NCBI RefSeq assembly: GCF_019430885.1
Contig: NZ_JAHYBZ010000001.1
Location: 682,001-746,000, forward strand
Direction: 5' to 3'
DNA length: 64,000 bases
Source: Roseomonas alba
Lineage (GTDB): Bacteria > Pseudomonadota > Alphaproteobacteria > Acetobacterales > Acetobacteraceae
Below the pieces are notes generated by a model. It saw only the letters and a list, made by a program, of their open reading frames with translations, was not told the origin of the DNA and searched no databases. The first letter of the stretch is position 1. The number at the start of each line of letters is the position of its first letter. This document shows, piece after piece, positions 1-8,565 of this stretch. The translations under genes were made by a program, and so were the position numbers.

Positions 1-42
1 TACGCTCGGCTGGCGGCACTGCAATTTACCGACGCGTGAGGC

Positions 43-372
43 AGGATGAAGGAGGGGCTTGGCCTCTCCCTGATCCTCCCCGGTAAAGGCCGAAAGGCCG
101 CCCTGATTCCAAGCTTGCTTCCGGCGGGGGATCGAGAGCGGCTTTGTCCCTCTCGAACTCTCCCCAGCAAAGGCCGCAGGGCCTTAGCAGACCTTGATGT
201 GACGCCGGGCGCCATTGTCCGATTGACGCTTCAGGACGCGTTTGCGCCGTGCGGGTGTTTCGAGTGTTCGGCCGCAACCGTTATGTCCAGCGCCAAATGC
301 CGGCGGTCCAGGCCACACGGTGGCCTGGCGGGGTGAGGTCTGGAGAGGGGCAGCGCCCCTCTCCGGTGCAAC
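43..372. repeat. Interspersed GC-rich palindromic repeat cluster, no gene
   Basis: This roughly 330-base stretch at the left edge has no convincing gene. It consists of short palindromic modules: a GGAGGGG / CCTCTCC pair, AAAGGCC-GAAA-GGCC, AAAGGCC-GCAG-GGCC, and GAGAGGGGCAGCGCCCCTCTC near 338-362. The same kinds of module (an AAAGGCC inverted pair followed by a GAGAGGGG/CCCCTCTC hairpin) recur in gaps near 14.2, 38.7, 55.8 and 60.0 kb. They mark gene borders and may act as bidirectional transcription stops or genome-scattered repeats. No T-rich tract follows the hairpins. Confidence 0.6.
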
Positions 373-399
373 CTTCGCGTTGACGGGTTGCCTGTCGCG

Positions 400-864
400 T
401 CAGGCGAGGCCCTTCGTCATGAACACCGTGACTCCATTCAGGAAATCCGCCCGGGCGGTGACGGCGAAGCCGCGGCGTTCATACATCGCGACGTTCTGCC
501 CGAAGGCGGCGTTGGTCAGCAGCCGCATCTCGCCGCGCCCCGCCTCGCGCGCCAGGCCCTCGGCATGGGCGATCAGGCGGTGGCTGAGGCCGCGGCCCTG
601 TTCCTCCGGGCGTACGGCGATGTTCTCGATCCACAGGTGATCCTCGCGCAGATCCGTCTCGATCAGGGCGAGGATGTGCAGCCCGCGCAGCAGCAGGTCG
701 AAGCGGTGCTTGCGCAGCGCCTCATGGTAGTCGGCCTGCATCGGCAGGGGCTCGCGGCCGATCACCGGCACCCATCGCGCATAGGCGGCGCGCGTGATCG
801 CGCGGATCTCCTCGGCATCGGCCGGGGTGGCGCGGCGCAGGGCCGTGGGGGCGAGGTCTGCCAT
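400..864 (-). CDS. GNAT family N-acetyltransferase
   Basis: Small acetyl-CoA-dependent acyltransferase of unknown substrate. The protein opens with LRRATPADAEEIRAI, a typical GNAT beta1-alpha1 start, and carries the acetyl-CoA pyrophosphate loop EEQGRGLSHRL in the middle followed by a helix; NAAFGQNVAMYERRGF near the C terminus is the usual GNAT motif B. I start it at the ATG at 864. An upstream in-frame ATG at 891 would place the first codon directly after the U-tract of the terminator at 893-923, which makes it less attractive. The family is certain; the acceptor (peptide, antibiotic or small amine) cannot be told from sequence. Confidence 0.85.
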   Translation of the reverse strand: MADLAPTALRRATPADAEEIRAITRAAYARWVPVIGREPLPMQADYHEALRKHRFDLLLRGLHILALIETDLREDHLWIENIAVRPEEQGRGLSHRLIAHAEGLAREAGRGEMRLLTNAAFGQNVAMYERRGFAVTARADFLNGVTVFMTKGLA

Positions 865-892
865 GGGATGGGATCTCAGAGGGGTGGACATG

Positions 893-923
893 AAAAACCC
901 CGCCGACCTTGCGGTGGGCGGGG
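893..923 (-). terminator. Intrinsic terminator (or attenuator) upstream of the GNAT gene
   Basis: Read on the minus strand, a CCCCGCC / GGCGGGG stem (7 bp; plus-strand arms 898-904 and 917-923) is extended by an inner ACC/GGT pairing around a 4-base loop. It is followed at once by five Ts (plus-strand AAAAA at 893-897). It sits 170 bases after the alpha/beta hydrolase stop and directly before the GNAT gene, so it most simply ends the pdxA-pdxJ-hydrolase transcript. Confidence 0.75.
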
Positions 924-1092
924 CGCCGGAGAGCCGGGAGGACGGTTCGGGACTGTCAGCCCCGGATCGTGCCTCGCGACGTCGGATCGGGCGCACGCCG
1001 CCACACCGTCGTCGTGGGACGACGGCGTCGCAGGGTCAGCGTGGCGGGGCGCGCGAACATGGGCCGGATGGTTGCGGGGACGGCGGCTTCCG

Positions 1093-1896
1093 TCAACGCT
1101 TTTCGAGGAAGGCCAGCACCGCGGCGTTGAAGTCCTTCGGATTGTCGGCCTGGACGCTGTGCGCGGCGTTAGGGATGGTCACGCGCGTGGCGTTGGGCAT
1201 GGTGCGCTCCAGCGCGTCGAGGATGCGCCCGAACTGCGGCTGGGACTGGTTGCCGCCGACCAGGAGGGTGCGGAGGCGGATGCCTTCCGCCTCGGCGCGG
1301 CTATAGGGCTTGCGGTTCTCGTTCGCCTGGCCGAGCAGCGTCCGTGCATTGTCGCGGTTCACCCGCTTGCGCGCCTCGGAGCGCTTGGCCCATGCGCCGG
1401 GACCGCCGGTATGCTCGGCGACGACGGTCAGGCCTTCCTCGATCTTGCCCTCGGCGATCAGCGCCGCGGCCGTGGAGAAGGCCGTGCCCTGCTTGCCGGC
1501 CGGCGGCGCGCCGCCCAGGGTCTCGTCGAGTTCTCCGCCAGGTTCCAGCAGAACCAGCGTGTCGATGAGTTGCGGATAGTGCTGGGCGACGCGGAAGGCG
1601 ATGTGCCCGCCGCGCGAATGGCCGACCAGGCGCACCGGGCCTTCGCCGAGGCCCTTGATGAGTTCCGCGATGTCGGCGGTGTGGCGCGCGATGGTGAAGT
1701 CGCCGCCATCCGTCCATTCGCCCGGCCAGCAATGGCGCAGGCTGACGGCCATGGCGTGGTACTGCGCGCCGAAGGCGTCCATCTGGCCGGCCCAGGAGCG
1801 CTGGTCGCCCAGCGTGCCATGGACCATCACGAGCGGCGGGCCCGATCCGGCCTCGGCATAGGACAGGGGGTAGCCGTCGACGGTCAGCGTGGGCAT
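1093..1896 (-). CDS. Alpha/beta hydrolase
   Basis: Serine hydrolase of the alpha/beta fold, 267 residues, a normal length for the family. The oxyanion-hole motif HGTLGDQ lies near residue 26, the nucleophile elbow GHSRGGH near residue 93, and the catalytic histidine in NAAHSVQADNP near the C terminus. A ribosome site AAGGAA precedes the ATG. It is the third gene of a minus-strand run, only 10 bases after pdxJ, so it is probably co-transcribed with the vitamin B6 genes. Substrate unknown; esterase, lactonase or haloperoxidase-like activities are all possible. No link to pyridoxal chemistry is visible beyond position. Confidence 0.85.
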   Translation of the reverse strand: MPTLTVDGYPLSYAEAGSGPPLVMVHGTLGDQRSWAGQMDAFGAQYHAMAVSLRHCWPGEWTDGGDFTIARHTADIAELIKGLGEGPVRLVGHSRGGHIAFRVAQHYPQLIDTLVLLEPGGELDETLGGAPPAGKQGTAFSTAAALIAEGKIEEGLTVVAEHTGGPGAWAKRSEARKRVNRDNARTLLGQANENRKPYSRAEAEGIRLRTLLVGGNQSQPQFGRILDALERTMPNATRVTIPNAAHSVQADNPKDFNAAVLAFLEKR

Positions 1897-1906
1897 GGGC
1901 GTTTCC

Positions 1907-2638
1907 TTATGCGGTGCGAGCGGCGTCCATGATGGAGCGGAACCGTTTCACCGTCTCCCCCAGCCCCTCGAAGACGGATTGGGAGATCAGGAAGTGGCCG
2001 ATCGAGACCTCGGTCACCTCGGGCCATGCCGCGATGGGGCCGACCGTGTCATAGGTCAGGCCGTGGCCGGCATGGCAGAGCAGCCCGGCAGCCTTCGCCG
2101 CCTCCGCGCCGCGCTTCAGCCGGGCCAGTTGCGCCGGGCGGTTCTCGACCGGGCCTTCGGCGTAGCTGCCGGTATGCAGCTCGATCGCCTGGGCGCCGAG
2201 CCGCGCGGCGGCGTCGATCTGGGCCGGATCGGCCTCGATGAAGATCGACACGCGCACATTCGCCGCGCGCAGCCGGTCGATGGCTTGCTTCAGGAAGGGC
2301 GCGGCGCGCAGCACGTCGAGCCCGCCTTCGGTCGTCAGCTCCTGCCGCTTCTCCGGCACCAGGCAGCAATAGGGCGGGCGGATGCGTTCGGCGAAGGCGA
2401 CCATCTCCTCTGTCGCGGCCATTTCGAAGTTCAGCGGCGCGGCGATCTCGGCGCGGACGCGCTCGACATCGCGGTCGCGGATGTGGCGGCGATCCTCGCG
2501 CAGATGCATGGTCACGCCATCGGCGCCGGAGGCGACCGCAACGCGCGCGGCCTCGACCGGGCAGGGGAAGCTGCCGCCGCGCGCATTGCGCAGCGTCGCC
2601 ACGTGATCGACGTTCACCGAGAAATCGAGATGCGTCAT
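1907..2638 (-). CDS. pdxJ: Pyridoxine 5'-phosphate synthase PdxJ
   Basis: Final ring-closing enzyme of the DXP-dependent vitamin B6 pathway. It condenses 3-amino-1-hydroxyacetone 1-phosphate (made by PdxA) with 1-deoxyxylulose 5-phosphate. The 243 residues match the family length. The start [16 protein letters not shown] is the diagnostic N terminus holding the active-site His of the TIM barrel, followed by [14 protein letters not shown] and the C-terminal HAGHGLTYD phosphate-binding region. Its ATG overlaps the pdxA stop codon (ATGA), indicating translational coupling. Cytoplasmic. Confidence 0.97.
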   Translation of the reverse strand: MTHLDFSVNVDHVATLRNARGGSFPCPVEAARVAVASGADGVTMHLREDRRHIRDRDVERVRAEIAAPLNFEMAATEEMVAFAERIRPPYCCLVPEKRQELTTEGGLDVLRAAPFLKQAIDRLRAANVRVSIFIEADPAQIDAAARLGAQAIELHTGSYAEGPVENRPAQLARLKRGAEAAKAAGLLCHAGHGLTYDTVGPIAAWPEVTEVSIGHFLISQSVFEGLGETVKRFRSIMDAARTA

Positions 2639-3858
2639 GCGGTCCTCTTGGGCGGCGTCGGCAAGGGCTGCCAGTAGAGCGGCTCGACGATGTCCGGCCC
2701 GCCCTTCCAGTCCACGTCGTTGCCGCTGTCGGCGACGAACAGCGCGACCGGGGCTTCCGCGGCCCCCGAATGGCGGGTGCCGATGACCCAGCGGCCGCCG
2801 GTGACGACCTCACCATCGGTGAGCAGGATGCGGGTGCCGTCGCGCGGGGCGGATGCGATGGGTTGCCAGCCGGCGGGTGTCTCCGGCGCGGTGCCCCCGC
2901 GGCGCGCCGCCATCACCGCCGCCATGCGCATCGCCGCGAGCAGCGAGGAAGGACTCGCCTTGCCCGTTCCCGCGATGTCGAGCGCGGTCCCATGGTCAGG
3001 ACTGGTCCGCACGATGGACAGGCCGAGCGTCACATTCACGCCGCCCGCCATGTCGAGCGTCTTGATCGGGATCAGCGCCTGGTCGTGATAGAGGCAGATC
3101 GCCGCGTCATAGCTCGGCCGCGCCAGGGCGGTGAACATGGTGTCGGGCGGCATGGGGCCGCGCGCGGCGATGCCCTCGGCCTGCAGCGCGGCGACGGCGG
3201 GGGCGACGATCTCGATGTCCTCGCGGCCCATGGTGCCGGCCTCGCCGGCATGCGGGTTCAGCCCGGCGATGGCCAGGCGCGGCCGGGCAATGCCGAAATC
3301 CTCGCGCAGGGCGCGGGCGGTGATTCGGGCGGTCTCGACGATCATGTCCGGCGTCAGCCGCGCGATGGCCTTCGCCAGCGCCTCATGCACCGTGACCGGA
3401 ACGACGCGCAGGTCGTCCGAGGCCAGCATCATCACGGGCGGCACGCCGGTGCCGGCGATCTCGCCGAGATATTCGGTGTGGCCCGGATGCCTGAACCCCG
3501 CCGCGGTCAGCACGGATTTCTGGATCGGGTTGGTGACCACCCCGCCGGCGCGTCCGGCTTTGGTCAGTTCCACCGCCTCGGTGATCGAGGCGATGACCGC
3601 GGCCGCGTTCGCCGGGTCGGGCTTCCCGGGCACGGGCTGGTGCGGCAGCGGGCGGTGCAGGACGGGCAGGGCGTGCGGGAAGACCGCCGCGGCCTCCTCC
3701 GGCGCCGCGATGGCCTGCACCGGCACGCCGAAGGGCCGCGTCGCATCGTCGATCAGGAAGAAGGCAGGGCCGGAGGCGCGCAGGGCGAACCAGGCACCGG
3801 CGGCGATCTCGGCGCCGATGCCGGCGGGTTCTCCCATGGTGAGGGCGAGGGGATGCAT
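2635..3858 (-). CDS. pdxA: 4-hydroxythreonine-4-phosphate dehydrogenase PdxA with C-terminal DUF551-like extension
   Basis: NAD-dependent oxidation of 4-phosphohydroxy-L-threonine in vitamin B6 synthesis. Residues 1 to about 325 are a complete Pdx[10 protein letters not shown] at the start, the metal-site His region [22 protein letters not shown] and the ending [19 protein letters not shown]. PdxA proteins usually stop near 330 residues, but this one has 407. The extra 80 residues begin [20 protein letters not shown] and end near [12 protein letters not shown], which resembles the phage-associated DUF551 / WQPIETAPRDGT small domain. The reading frame is continuous and runs into pdxJ by a 4-base overlap, so the extension is genuine. 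Its role is unknown. Confidence 0.93.
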   Translation of the reverse strand: MHPLALTMGEPAGIGAEIAAGAWFALRASGPAFFLIDDATRPFGVPVQAIAAPEEAAAVFPHALPVLHRPLPHQPVPGKPDPANAAAVIASITEAVELTKAGRAGGVVTNPIQKSVLTAAGFRHPGHTEYLGEIAGTGVPPVMMLASDDLRVVPVTVHEALAKAIARLTPDMIVETARITARALREDFGIARPRLAIAGLNPHAGEAGTMGREDIEIVAPAVAALQAEGIAARGPMPPDTMFTALARPSYDAAICLYHDQALIPIKTLDMAGGVNVTLGLSIVRTSPDHGTALDIAGTGKASPSSLLAAMRMAAVMAARRGGTAPETPAGWQPIASAPRDGTRILLTDGEVVTGGRWVIGTRHSGAAEAPVALFVADSGNDVDWKGGPDIVEPLYWQPLPTPPKRTA

Positions 3859-3947
3859 GACCCCTCGCGTGTAGTCCCTGGCGCGCCGGCTGACGAGGCC
3901 TTGCGGCAGGACAAGTCAGGCCAGCGGACGCGTGCTAGAAGCCCCGC

Positions 3948-4685
3948 ATGGATTTCGTGGCGAGTTGCCTGCACGACCTGACGGCGCTCGGGCCCGGCGG
4001 TCTGGCGGCGGTGATGTCGGCGCTGTTCCTGGCGGGGCTCGCCGGCGGCGCGACGCATTGCGCGGGCATGTGTGGCCCCTTCGTCATCGCCCAGGCGGCC
4101 GCGGTCGCCGACCGGGCGGCGGCGGGGGGCTGGGTCGCGCGGCTGTCGGGCGCGGCGCTGCTGCCCTATCACCTGGGCCGCGCCATCGGCTACGGCGCGC
4201 TGGGTGCGGCGGCCGGCGGGCTCGCGGGCGTTGTCGCCCTGGGGACGGGGTTCCGTTTCGTGCTGGCGGGGCTGCTGGCGGCGGCGGCGCTGCTGATGTT
4301 CGCCCAGGCCTCGGCGCGGGTAGCCGCCCTGCTGCCGAAGTTGCCGGCGCCGCGGCTGCCGGCGGTGCTGGAACGGCGTCTCGGCGCGCTGATCGCCGCA
4401 CCGACCGGGCTGCGCGGCGTGGCGCTGGGGCTGATGCTGTCGGCGCTGCCCTGCGGGTTGCTCTATGGCGCGCTGGCGGGCGCGGCGGCGACAGGGTCGG
4501 TGCTGGGCGGCGCGCTGGCCATGCTGGCCTTTGTCGCGGGGACCATGCCGGCGCTGATGGGGGTCGCCCTGCTCGGGCGTTTCTTCGGGCGGCGGGCTGG
4601 TCCGGGCATGCGGGTCGCCGGGGCGGCGCTGTTCGTGCTGAACGGGGTCATGCTCGCGGCCATGGCGGTGCGGGTCGCCGCCTGA
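3948..4685 (+). CDS. Sulfite exporter TauE/SafE, UreH-like transmembrane protein
   Basis: Integral membrane protein of 245 residues with about six hydrophobic segments. The motif GGATHCAGMCGPF near residue 33 is the hallmark of the UreH-like/DsbD-related transmembrane family, whose members often sit beside cbb3 oxidase assembly genes and are thought to move copper or reductant. A second cysteine motif, SALPCGLLYG, lies near residue 165. The cco cluster starts about 2 kb downstream, which fits that context. Transport substrate is inferred, not shown. The start follows a short divergent gap from pdxA. Confidence 0.8.
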   Translation: MDFVASCLHDLTALGPGGLAAVMSALFLAGLAGGATHCAGMCGPFVIAQAAAVADRAAAGGWVARLSGAALLPYHLGRAIGYGALGAAAGGLAGVVALGTGFRFVLAGLLAAAALLMFAQASARVAALLPKLPAPRLPAVLERRLGALIAAPTGLRGVALGLMLSALPCGLLYGALAGAAATGSVLGGALAMLAFVAGTMPALMGVALLGRFFGRRAGPGMRVAGAALFVLNGVMLAAMAVRVAA

Positions 4686-4754
4686 ACCAGGAGGCGTGGA
4701 GGCCAGCCTTTCGCGGGTGGGCTTAGCGCTTCTGCCCGTGCTTCACTCGCTGTC

Positions 4755-5132
4755 ATGACGGCGTTGGACGAGATACGGCTCCTGTTGGAGGCGAAGGCAC
4801 ACGCTCTGGTGGCGAGACGGGCGGAGGATCTGAACGCCCTGATCCACAGGGACTTCGTCTACGTCAATGCGGGCGGGCGAGCCTTCGACAAGGCGGGCTA
4901 CGTCGACACCTACTGCACGTCCGGGAAGGTCGTGTTCACGCAGCAGCGCTTTGCCGATCTCGACGTCAGGCTGGTCGACGGCATCGCCATAGCCACCCTT
5001 CTGATCCACGACGAATTCAGGATCGATGGGCGCATGGTAACCGGACGCTATCGGTCCCTCTGCATCTTCGGCCATGGCTTGGGGCGCTGGCTCTGGATCG
5101 CCGGCCAGACGATGCCCGTCGGAACGGCGTAG
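4755..5132 (+). CDS. NTF2-like / DUF4440 domain protein
   Basis: 125-residue soluble protein with the layout of the NTF2/SnoaL cone fold: an N-terminal helix pair (LDEIRLLLEAKAHALV, then ALIHRDFVYVNAGG), and beta strands ending in RSLCIFGHGLGRWLWIAGQ. Such proteins are small-ligand binders or isomerases, and function cannot be assigned from fold alone. It stands alone between a membrane protein and a convergent DUF2189 gene. Confidence 0.75.
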   Translation: MTALDEIRLLLEAKAHALVARRAEDLNALIHRDFVYVNAGGRAFDKAGYVDTYCTSGKVVFTQQRFADLDVRLVDGIAIATLLIHDEFRIDGRMVTGRYRSLCIFGHGLGRWLWIAGQTMPVGTA

Positions 5133-5171
5133 GGCCGCTCCGCGGGCATCAAGAAGCGTCGAGACGCAGGC

Positions 5172-5951
5172 TTACCGCACCAAGTCCCGATACGCGTGCC
5201 AAGTCGCGTGCCCGATCAGCGGCACGACCAGCGCCAGCCCCAGGAAGAAGGGCACCATTGCCATTGCCGTGAAGACCACGATCAGTCCCGCCCAGAACAG
5301 CATCGCCGCCGGGTTGGCGAGCACGGCCCGCACCGACACTGCGATCGCCTCGAAGGCCGAGGTCTCCGGCCGGTCCACCAGCATCGGGATCGACACCGCC
5401 GAGACAGCGAAGGCCGCCGCGGCCAGCGCCGCGCCGGCCGCGGTGCCGATGATCAGGAAGGGCAGCAGCATCGGGGAGCGCAGCATCGCGATCGGCAGGT
5501 CCTCGATCGCTGGGGCGAAGTTCACACCGAACATCAGCATGAAGATCAGCGCCGCGACCCGCACCCAGAACAGGTGCAGCAGCAGGAGCACCACCCCCAT
5601 GAAGGCGAGTTGCCCGCCATTGCGCGTGAAGCCGGCGAGGCAGGCGGTGAAGGTGACGGGCTGCCCGGCCTCGCGCAGGCGCGATGCTTCATACAGGCCG
5701 GCCGCCAGTAGCGGCGCCACCATGAAGAAGCCCGCCGAGGCCGGCAGGATCGCCCAGGCGGTGCGCGCCCAGAGCAGCAGCAGGGCCAGCGCCCAGCCGG
5801 CGAGGGTCAGCGCCCCGCCATAGAAGAAGCCAAGCTGGGGGTTGGCCATCAGGTCCCGCCAGCCTTCGGTGAGCCACAGCCAGGGGCGGTCCGGCGGGAC
5901 CGCGGTGACGATGGCTGGGCGGCGGGCAATGGAATCCGCGTCGCTCGGCAT
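5172..5951 (-). CDS. DUF2189 domain membrane protein
   Basis: 259-residue polytopic membrane protein. After a hydrophilic start (about 25 residues) comes PWLWLTEGWRDL, followed by six or so hydrophobic segments including FYGGALTLAGWALALLLLWA and FMGVVLLLLHLFWVRVAALI. This matches DUF2189, which in proteobacteria is often found beside cytochrome oxidase genes. It is divergent from ccoN, and the FNR box at 6025-6038 lies 74 bases before its start codon, so oxygen control of both directions is possible. Function unknown. Confidence 0.85.
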   Translation of the reverse strand: MPSDADSIARRPAIVTAVPPDRPWLWLTEGWRDLMANPQLGFFYGGALTLAGWALALLLLWARTAWAILPASAGFFMVAPLLAAGLYEASRLREAGQPVTFTACLAGFTRNGGQLAFMGVVLLLLHLFWVRVAALIFMLMFGVNFAPAIEDLPIAMLRSPMLLPFLIIGTAAGAALAAAAFAVSAVSIPMLVDRPETSAFEAIAVSVRAVLANPAAMLFWAGLIVVFTAMAMVPFFLGLALVVPLIGHATWHAYRDLVR

Positions 5952-6024
5952 GGCTGAACTTCCCCCCGGGACCGTGCTGTCCCGACAACGTTTCGACCCT
6001 TAGGCCTGCTGCGCCGCCGCGGAC

Positions 6025-6038
6025 TTGATTCGAATCAA
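6025..6038. promoter_or_regulatory. FNR/FixK-type box upstream of ccoN
   Basis: TTGATTCGAATCAA is a perfect match to the TTGAT-N4-ATCAA consensus bound by FNR, FnrL and FixK. It lies between the divergent DUF2189 gene and ccoN. If it is centred at -41.5, transcription toward ccoN would begin near 6073, leaving about 50 bases of leader; a weak TATTCA lies near 6058. Control of cbb3 oxidase by such boxes under low oxygen is well established in alphaproteobacteria. Confidence 0.85.
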
Positions 6039-6123
6039 GGACGGCGCAGGACCTCGTGTATTCATTGCGCATCATGGTGCGCGTGGCGACTCCGCCGTGC
6101 CGCCGCATGGGGAGATTTTGGTC

Positions 6124-7617
6124 GTGGCAGCAGCAACGGCAACCGCCGCCCTGGCTCCGGGGCAGGCTTTGGGGGTGCGGGAGGTCGGCTACGTCGAGGC
6201 GCCGATCCGCGCCTTCGCGGTGATCACAGCCTTCTGGGGCGTGGTGGGCTTCCTGGCGGGCGTGGTGATCGCCTCCCAGCTCGCCTTCCCGCTCCTGAAC
6301 CTCGATCTGGAATGGACGACCTTCGGCCGTCTGCGCCCGCTGCACACCAGCGCGGTGATCTTCGCCTTCGGCGGCAATGCCCTGCTGGGCACCAGCCTCT
6401 ATGTCGTGCAGCGCACCTGCCGCGCGCGACTGTTCGGGGGTGAGGAAGCCGGCTGGTTCCTCTTCTGGGGCTACAACTTCTTCATCGTCATGGCGGCGCT
6501 GGGCTACGTGCTCGGCATCACCCAGGGCAAGGAATACGCCGAGCCCGAATGGTATGTGGACCTCTGGCTGACCTTCGTGTGGGTCGCCTACCTCATCATC
6601 TTCGGCGGTACGATCATCAAGCGCGAGGAACCCCACATCTACGTGGCGAACTGGTTCTACCTCGCCTTCATCATCACCATCGCCATGCTGCATATCGGGA
6701 ACAACATCTCGATCCCGGTCAGCCTCGGCTCCTCGCAATCCTACTCGGCTCCGGCGGGCGTGCAGGGGGCGATGATCCAGTGGTGGTACGGCCACAACGC
6801 GGTCGGCTTCTTCCTGACCGCCGGCTTCCTCGCGATGATGTACTACTTCATCCCGAAGCAGGCGAACCGGCCGGTCTATTCCTATCGCCTGTCCATCGTG
6901 CACTTCTGGACGCTGATCTTCCTCTACATCTGGGCCGGTCCGCACCACCTGCACTACACCGCGCTGCCCGACTGGGCGCAGGTGCTCGGCATGGTGTTCT
7001 CGGTCATGCTGTGGATGCCGTCCTGGGGCGGCATGATCAACGGGCTGATGACCCTGTCGGGGGCGTGGGACAAGCTGCGCACCAATGCGGCGCTGCGCTT
7101 CTCGGTGACCGCCGTGGGCTTCTACGGCATGTCCACCTTCGAAGGCCCGGTGATGTCGATCCGCGCGGTCAACGGCCTGTCGCACTACACCGACTGGACC
7201 ATCGGCCATGTGCATTCCGGCGCGATGGGCTGGGTGGGCTTCATCACCTTCGGCGCGCTCTACTACCTGTTCCCCGCCCTGTGGAAGAAGAAGGGGGTAT
7301 GGAGCGAGAAGCTGATCGCCTGGCACTTCTGGCTCGCGACCCTTGGCATCGTCTTCTACATCACCGCCATGTGGGTCTCGGGCATCATGCAGGGCCTGAT
7401 GTGGCGCGCCTATGACGAGCTCGGCTTCCTCCAATACTCCTTCGTCGAGACCGTCGAGGCGATGCACCCCTATTACGTGATCCGCATGCTGGGCGGGGTG
7501 CTCTACCTCTCCGGCATGCTGATCATGGCCTTCAACCTGTGGAAGACCGTCACCAGCAGCGAGGCCGCCGAGCCCGAGCCCGTGCCGTCTTCCGCCATCG
7601 CCGTCGCGGCGGAATAA
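6124..7617 (+). CDS. ccoN: Cytochrome c oxidase cbb3-type subunit I
   Basis: Catalytic subunit of the high-affinity cbb3 oxidase; reduces oxygen at the heme b3-CuB centre and pumps protons. It shows the expected heme and copper histidine motifs in order: [26 protein letters not shown] (CuB His with the conserved Tyr), [13 protein letters not shown], and [12 protein letters not shown]. About twelve membrane helices. The frame is open upstream to a TTG lying inside the FNR box, so that TTG is not a credible start. I use the GTG at 6124, which follows a GGGGAGA ribosome site and gives 497 residues. First gene of ccoNOQP. Confidence 0.97.
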   Translation: MAAATATAALAPGQALGVREVGYVEAPIRAFAVITAFWGVVGFLAGVVIASQLAFPLLNLDLEWTTFGRLRPLHTSAVIFAFGGNALLGTSLYVVQRTCRARLFGGEEAGWFLFWGYNFFIVMAALGYVLGITQGKEYAEPEWYVDLWLTFVWVAYLIIFGGTIIKREEPHIYVANWFYLAFIITIAMLHIGNNISIPVSLGSSQSYSAPAGVQGAMIQWWYGHNAVGFFLTAGFLAMMYYFIPKQANRPVYSYRLSIVHFWTLIFLYIWAGPHHLHYTALPDWAQVLGMVFSVMLWMPSWGGMINGLMTLSGAWDKLRTNAALRFSVTAVGFYGMSTFEGPVMSIRAVNGLSHYTDWTIGHVHSGAMGWVGFITFGALYYLFPALWKKKGVWSEKLIAWHFWLATLGIVFYITAMWVSGIMQGLMWRAYDELGFLQYSFVETVEAMHPYYVIRMLGGVLYLSGMLIMAFNLWKTVTSSEAAEPEPVPSSAIAVAAE

Positions 7618-7630
7618 GGGGGCCCGCGCC

Positions 7631-8368
7631 ATGTTCAACTGGCTTCGCGACCACGGCGTCATCGAGCGCAACCTGATCCTGATGGGGGTGCTCACGCTGA
7701 TCACCGTGTCCATCGGCGGCCTGGTGCAGATCGTCCCGCTCTTTGCGGTCGAGACCACCATCGAGCGCGTGTCGGGCGTCCGCCCCTACACGCCGCTCGA
7801 ACAGGCCGGGCGCGACATCTATGTCCGGGAAGGCTGCTACCTCTGCCACTCCCAGATGATCCGCCCTTTCCGCGACGAGCTCGAGCGCTACGGCCACTAC
7901 AGCCTGGCGGCCGAGAGCATGTACGACCATCCGTTCCAGTGGGGGTCGAAGCGCACGGGGCCGGACCTCGCGCGCGTCGGCGGCCGCTATTCGGATGACT
8001 GGCACGCGGCGCATCTGCGTTCCCCGCGCGCCGTGGTGCCGGCCTCGGTGATGCCGCCCTATGCCTTCCTCGACCGGCCGCTCGATGCGCGGGACATCCA
8101 GGATCGCATGCGGGCGCTGCGCGTGACGGGCGTGCCCTACACCGACGACATGATCGCCAATGCCGCGGCCGATCTGCGCGCCCAGGCCAGCCCGGATGTG
8201 GATGCCTCGGGCTTCCAGGGCCGTTACGCCCGGGCCCGCCAGGGCGCCTTCGACGGCGATCCCGGCGTGGTGACGGAAATGGACGCCCTCGTCGCCTATC
8301 TGCAGATGCTCGGCACCCTCGTCGACTTCCGCGACGTGACGCCGGCGCAGCTGCGGCAGCAACCGTAA
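7631..8368 (+). CDS. ccoO: Cytochrome c oxidase cbb3-type subunit II
   Basis: Membrane-anchored mono-heme cytochrome c of the cbb3 oxidase, 245 residues. One N-terminal anchor ([20 protein letters not shown]) is followed by a periplasmic domain with a single heme site CYLCH (Cys69, Cys72, His73); the methionine in ASVMPPYAF is a probable axial ligand. It begins 13 bases after ccoN and passes electrons from CcoP toward heme b in CcoN. Confidence 0.97.
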   Translation: MFNWLRDHGVIERNLILMGVLTLITVSIGGLVQIVPLFAVETTIERVSGVRPYTPLEQAGRDIYVREGCYLCHSQMIRPFRDELERYGHYSLAAESMYDHPFQWGSKRTGPDLARVGGRYSDDWHAAHLRSPRAVVPASVMPPYAFLDRPLDARDIQDRMRALRVTGVPYTDDMIANAAADLRAQASPDVDASGFQGRYARARQGAFDGDPGVVTEMDALVAYLQMLGTLVDFRDVTPAQLRQQP

Positions 8369-8378
8369 GGAGGCCGCC

Positions 8379-8552
8379 ATGCAGACGCTGATCGAGTATC
8401 TGCCGACGCTGCGTTCCCTCTGGGTCGTGTGGTTCTTCGTCCTCTTCCTCGGGATGCTGTGGTTCGTCCTGCGCCCGTCGAAGAAGGCCTACTACCAGGC
8501 CCAGGCCGACATCCCCTTCCGGGACACCGATTCCGCCGAGCGCGGACGCTGA
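8379..8552 (+). CDS. ccoQ: cbb3 oxidase subunit IV (CcoQ)
   Basis: 57-residue single-span membrane protein, MQTLIEYLPTLRSLW followed by a hydrophobic segment WFFVLFLGMLWFVLRPSKK and a short charged tail. Size, topology and place between ccoO and ccoP identify CcoQ, which stabilises CcoP in the complex. A GGAGG ribosome site stands 5 bases before the ATG. The gene is only 10 bases after ccoO. Confidence 0.93.
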   Translation: MQTLIEYLPTLRSLWVVWFFVLFLGMLWFVLRPSKKAYYQAQADIPFRDTDSAERGR

Positions 8553-8565
8553 GGAGCATCCGAGG

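Noticed and set aside
6025..6123. ccoN start at the TTG inside the FNR box
   Set aside because: It would place the regulator site inside the coding region; GTG 6124 has a ribosome site and matches the family.
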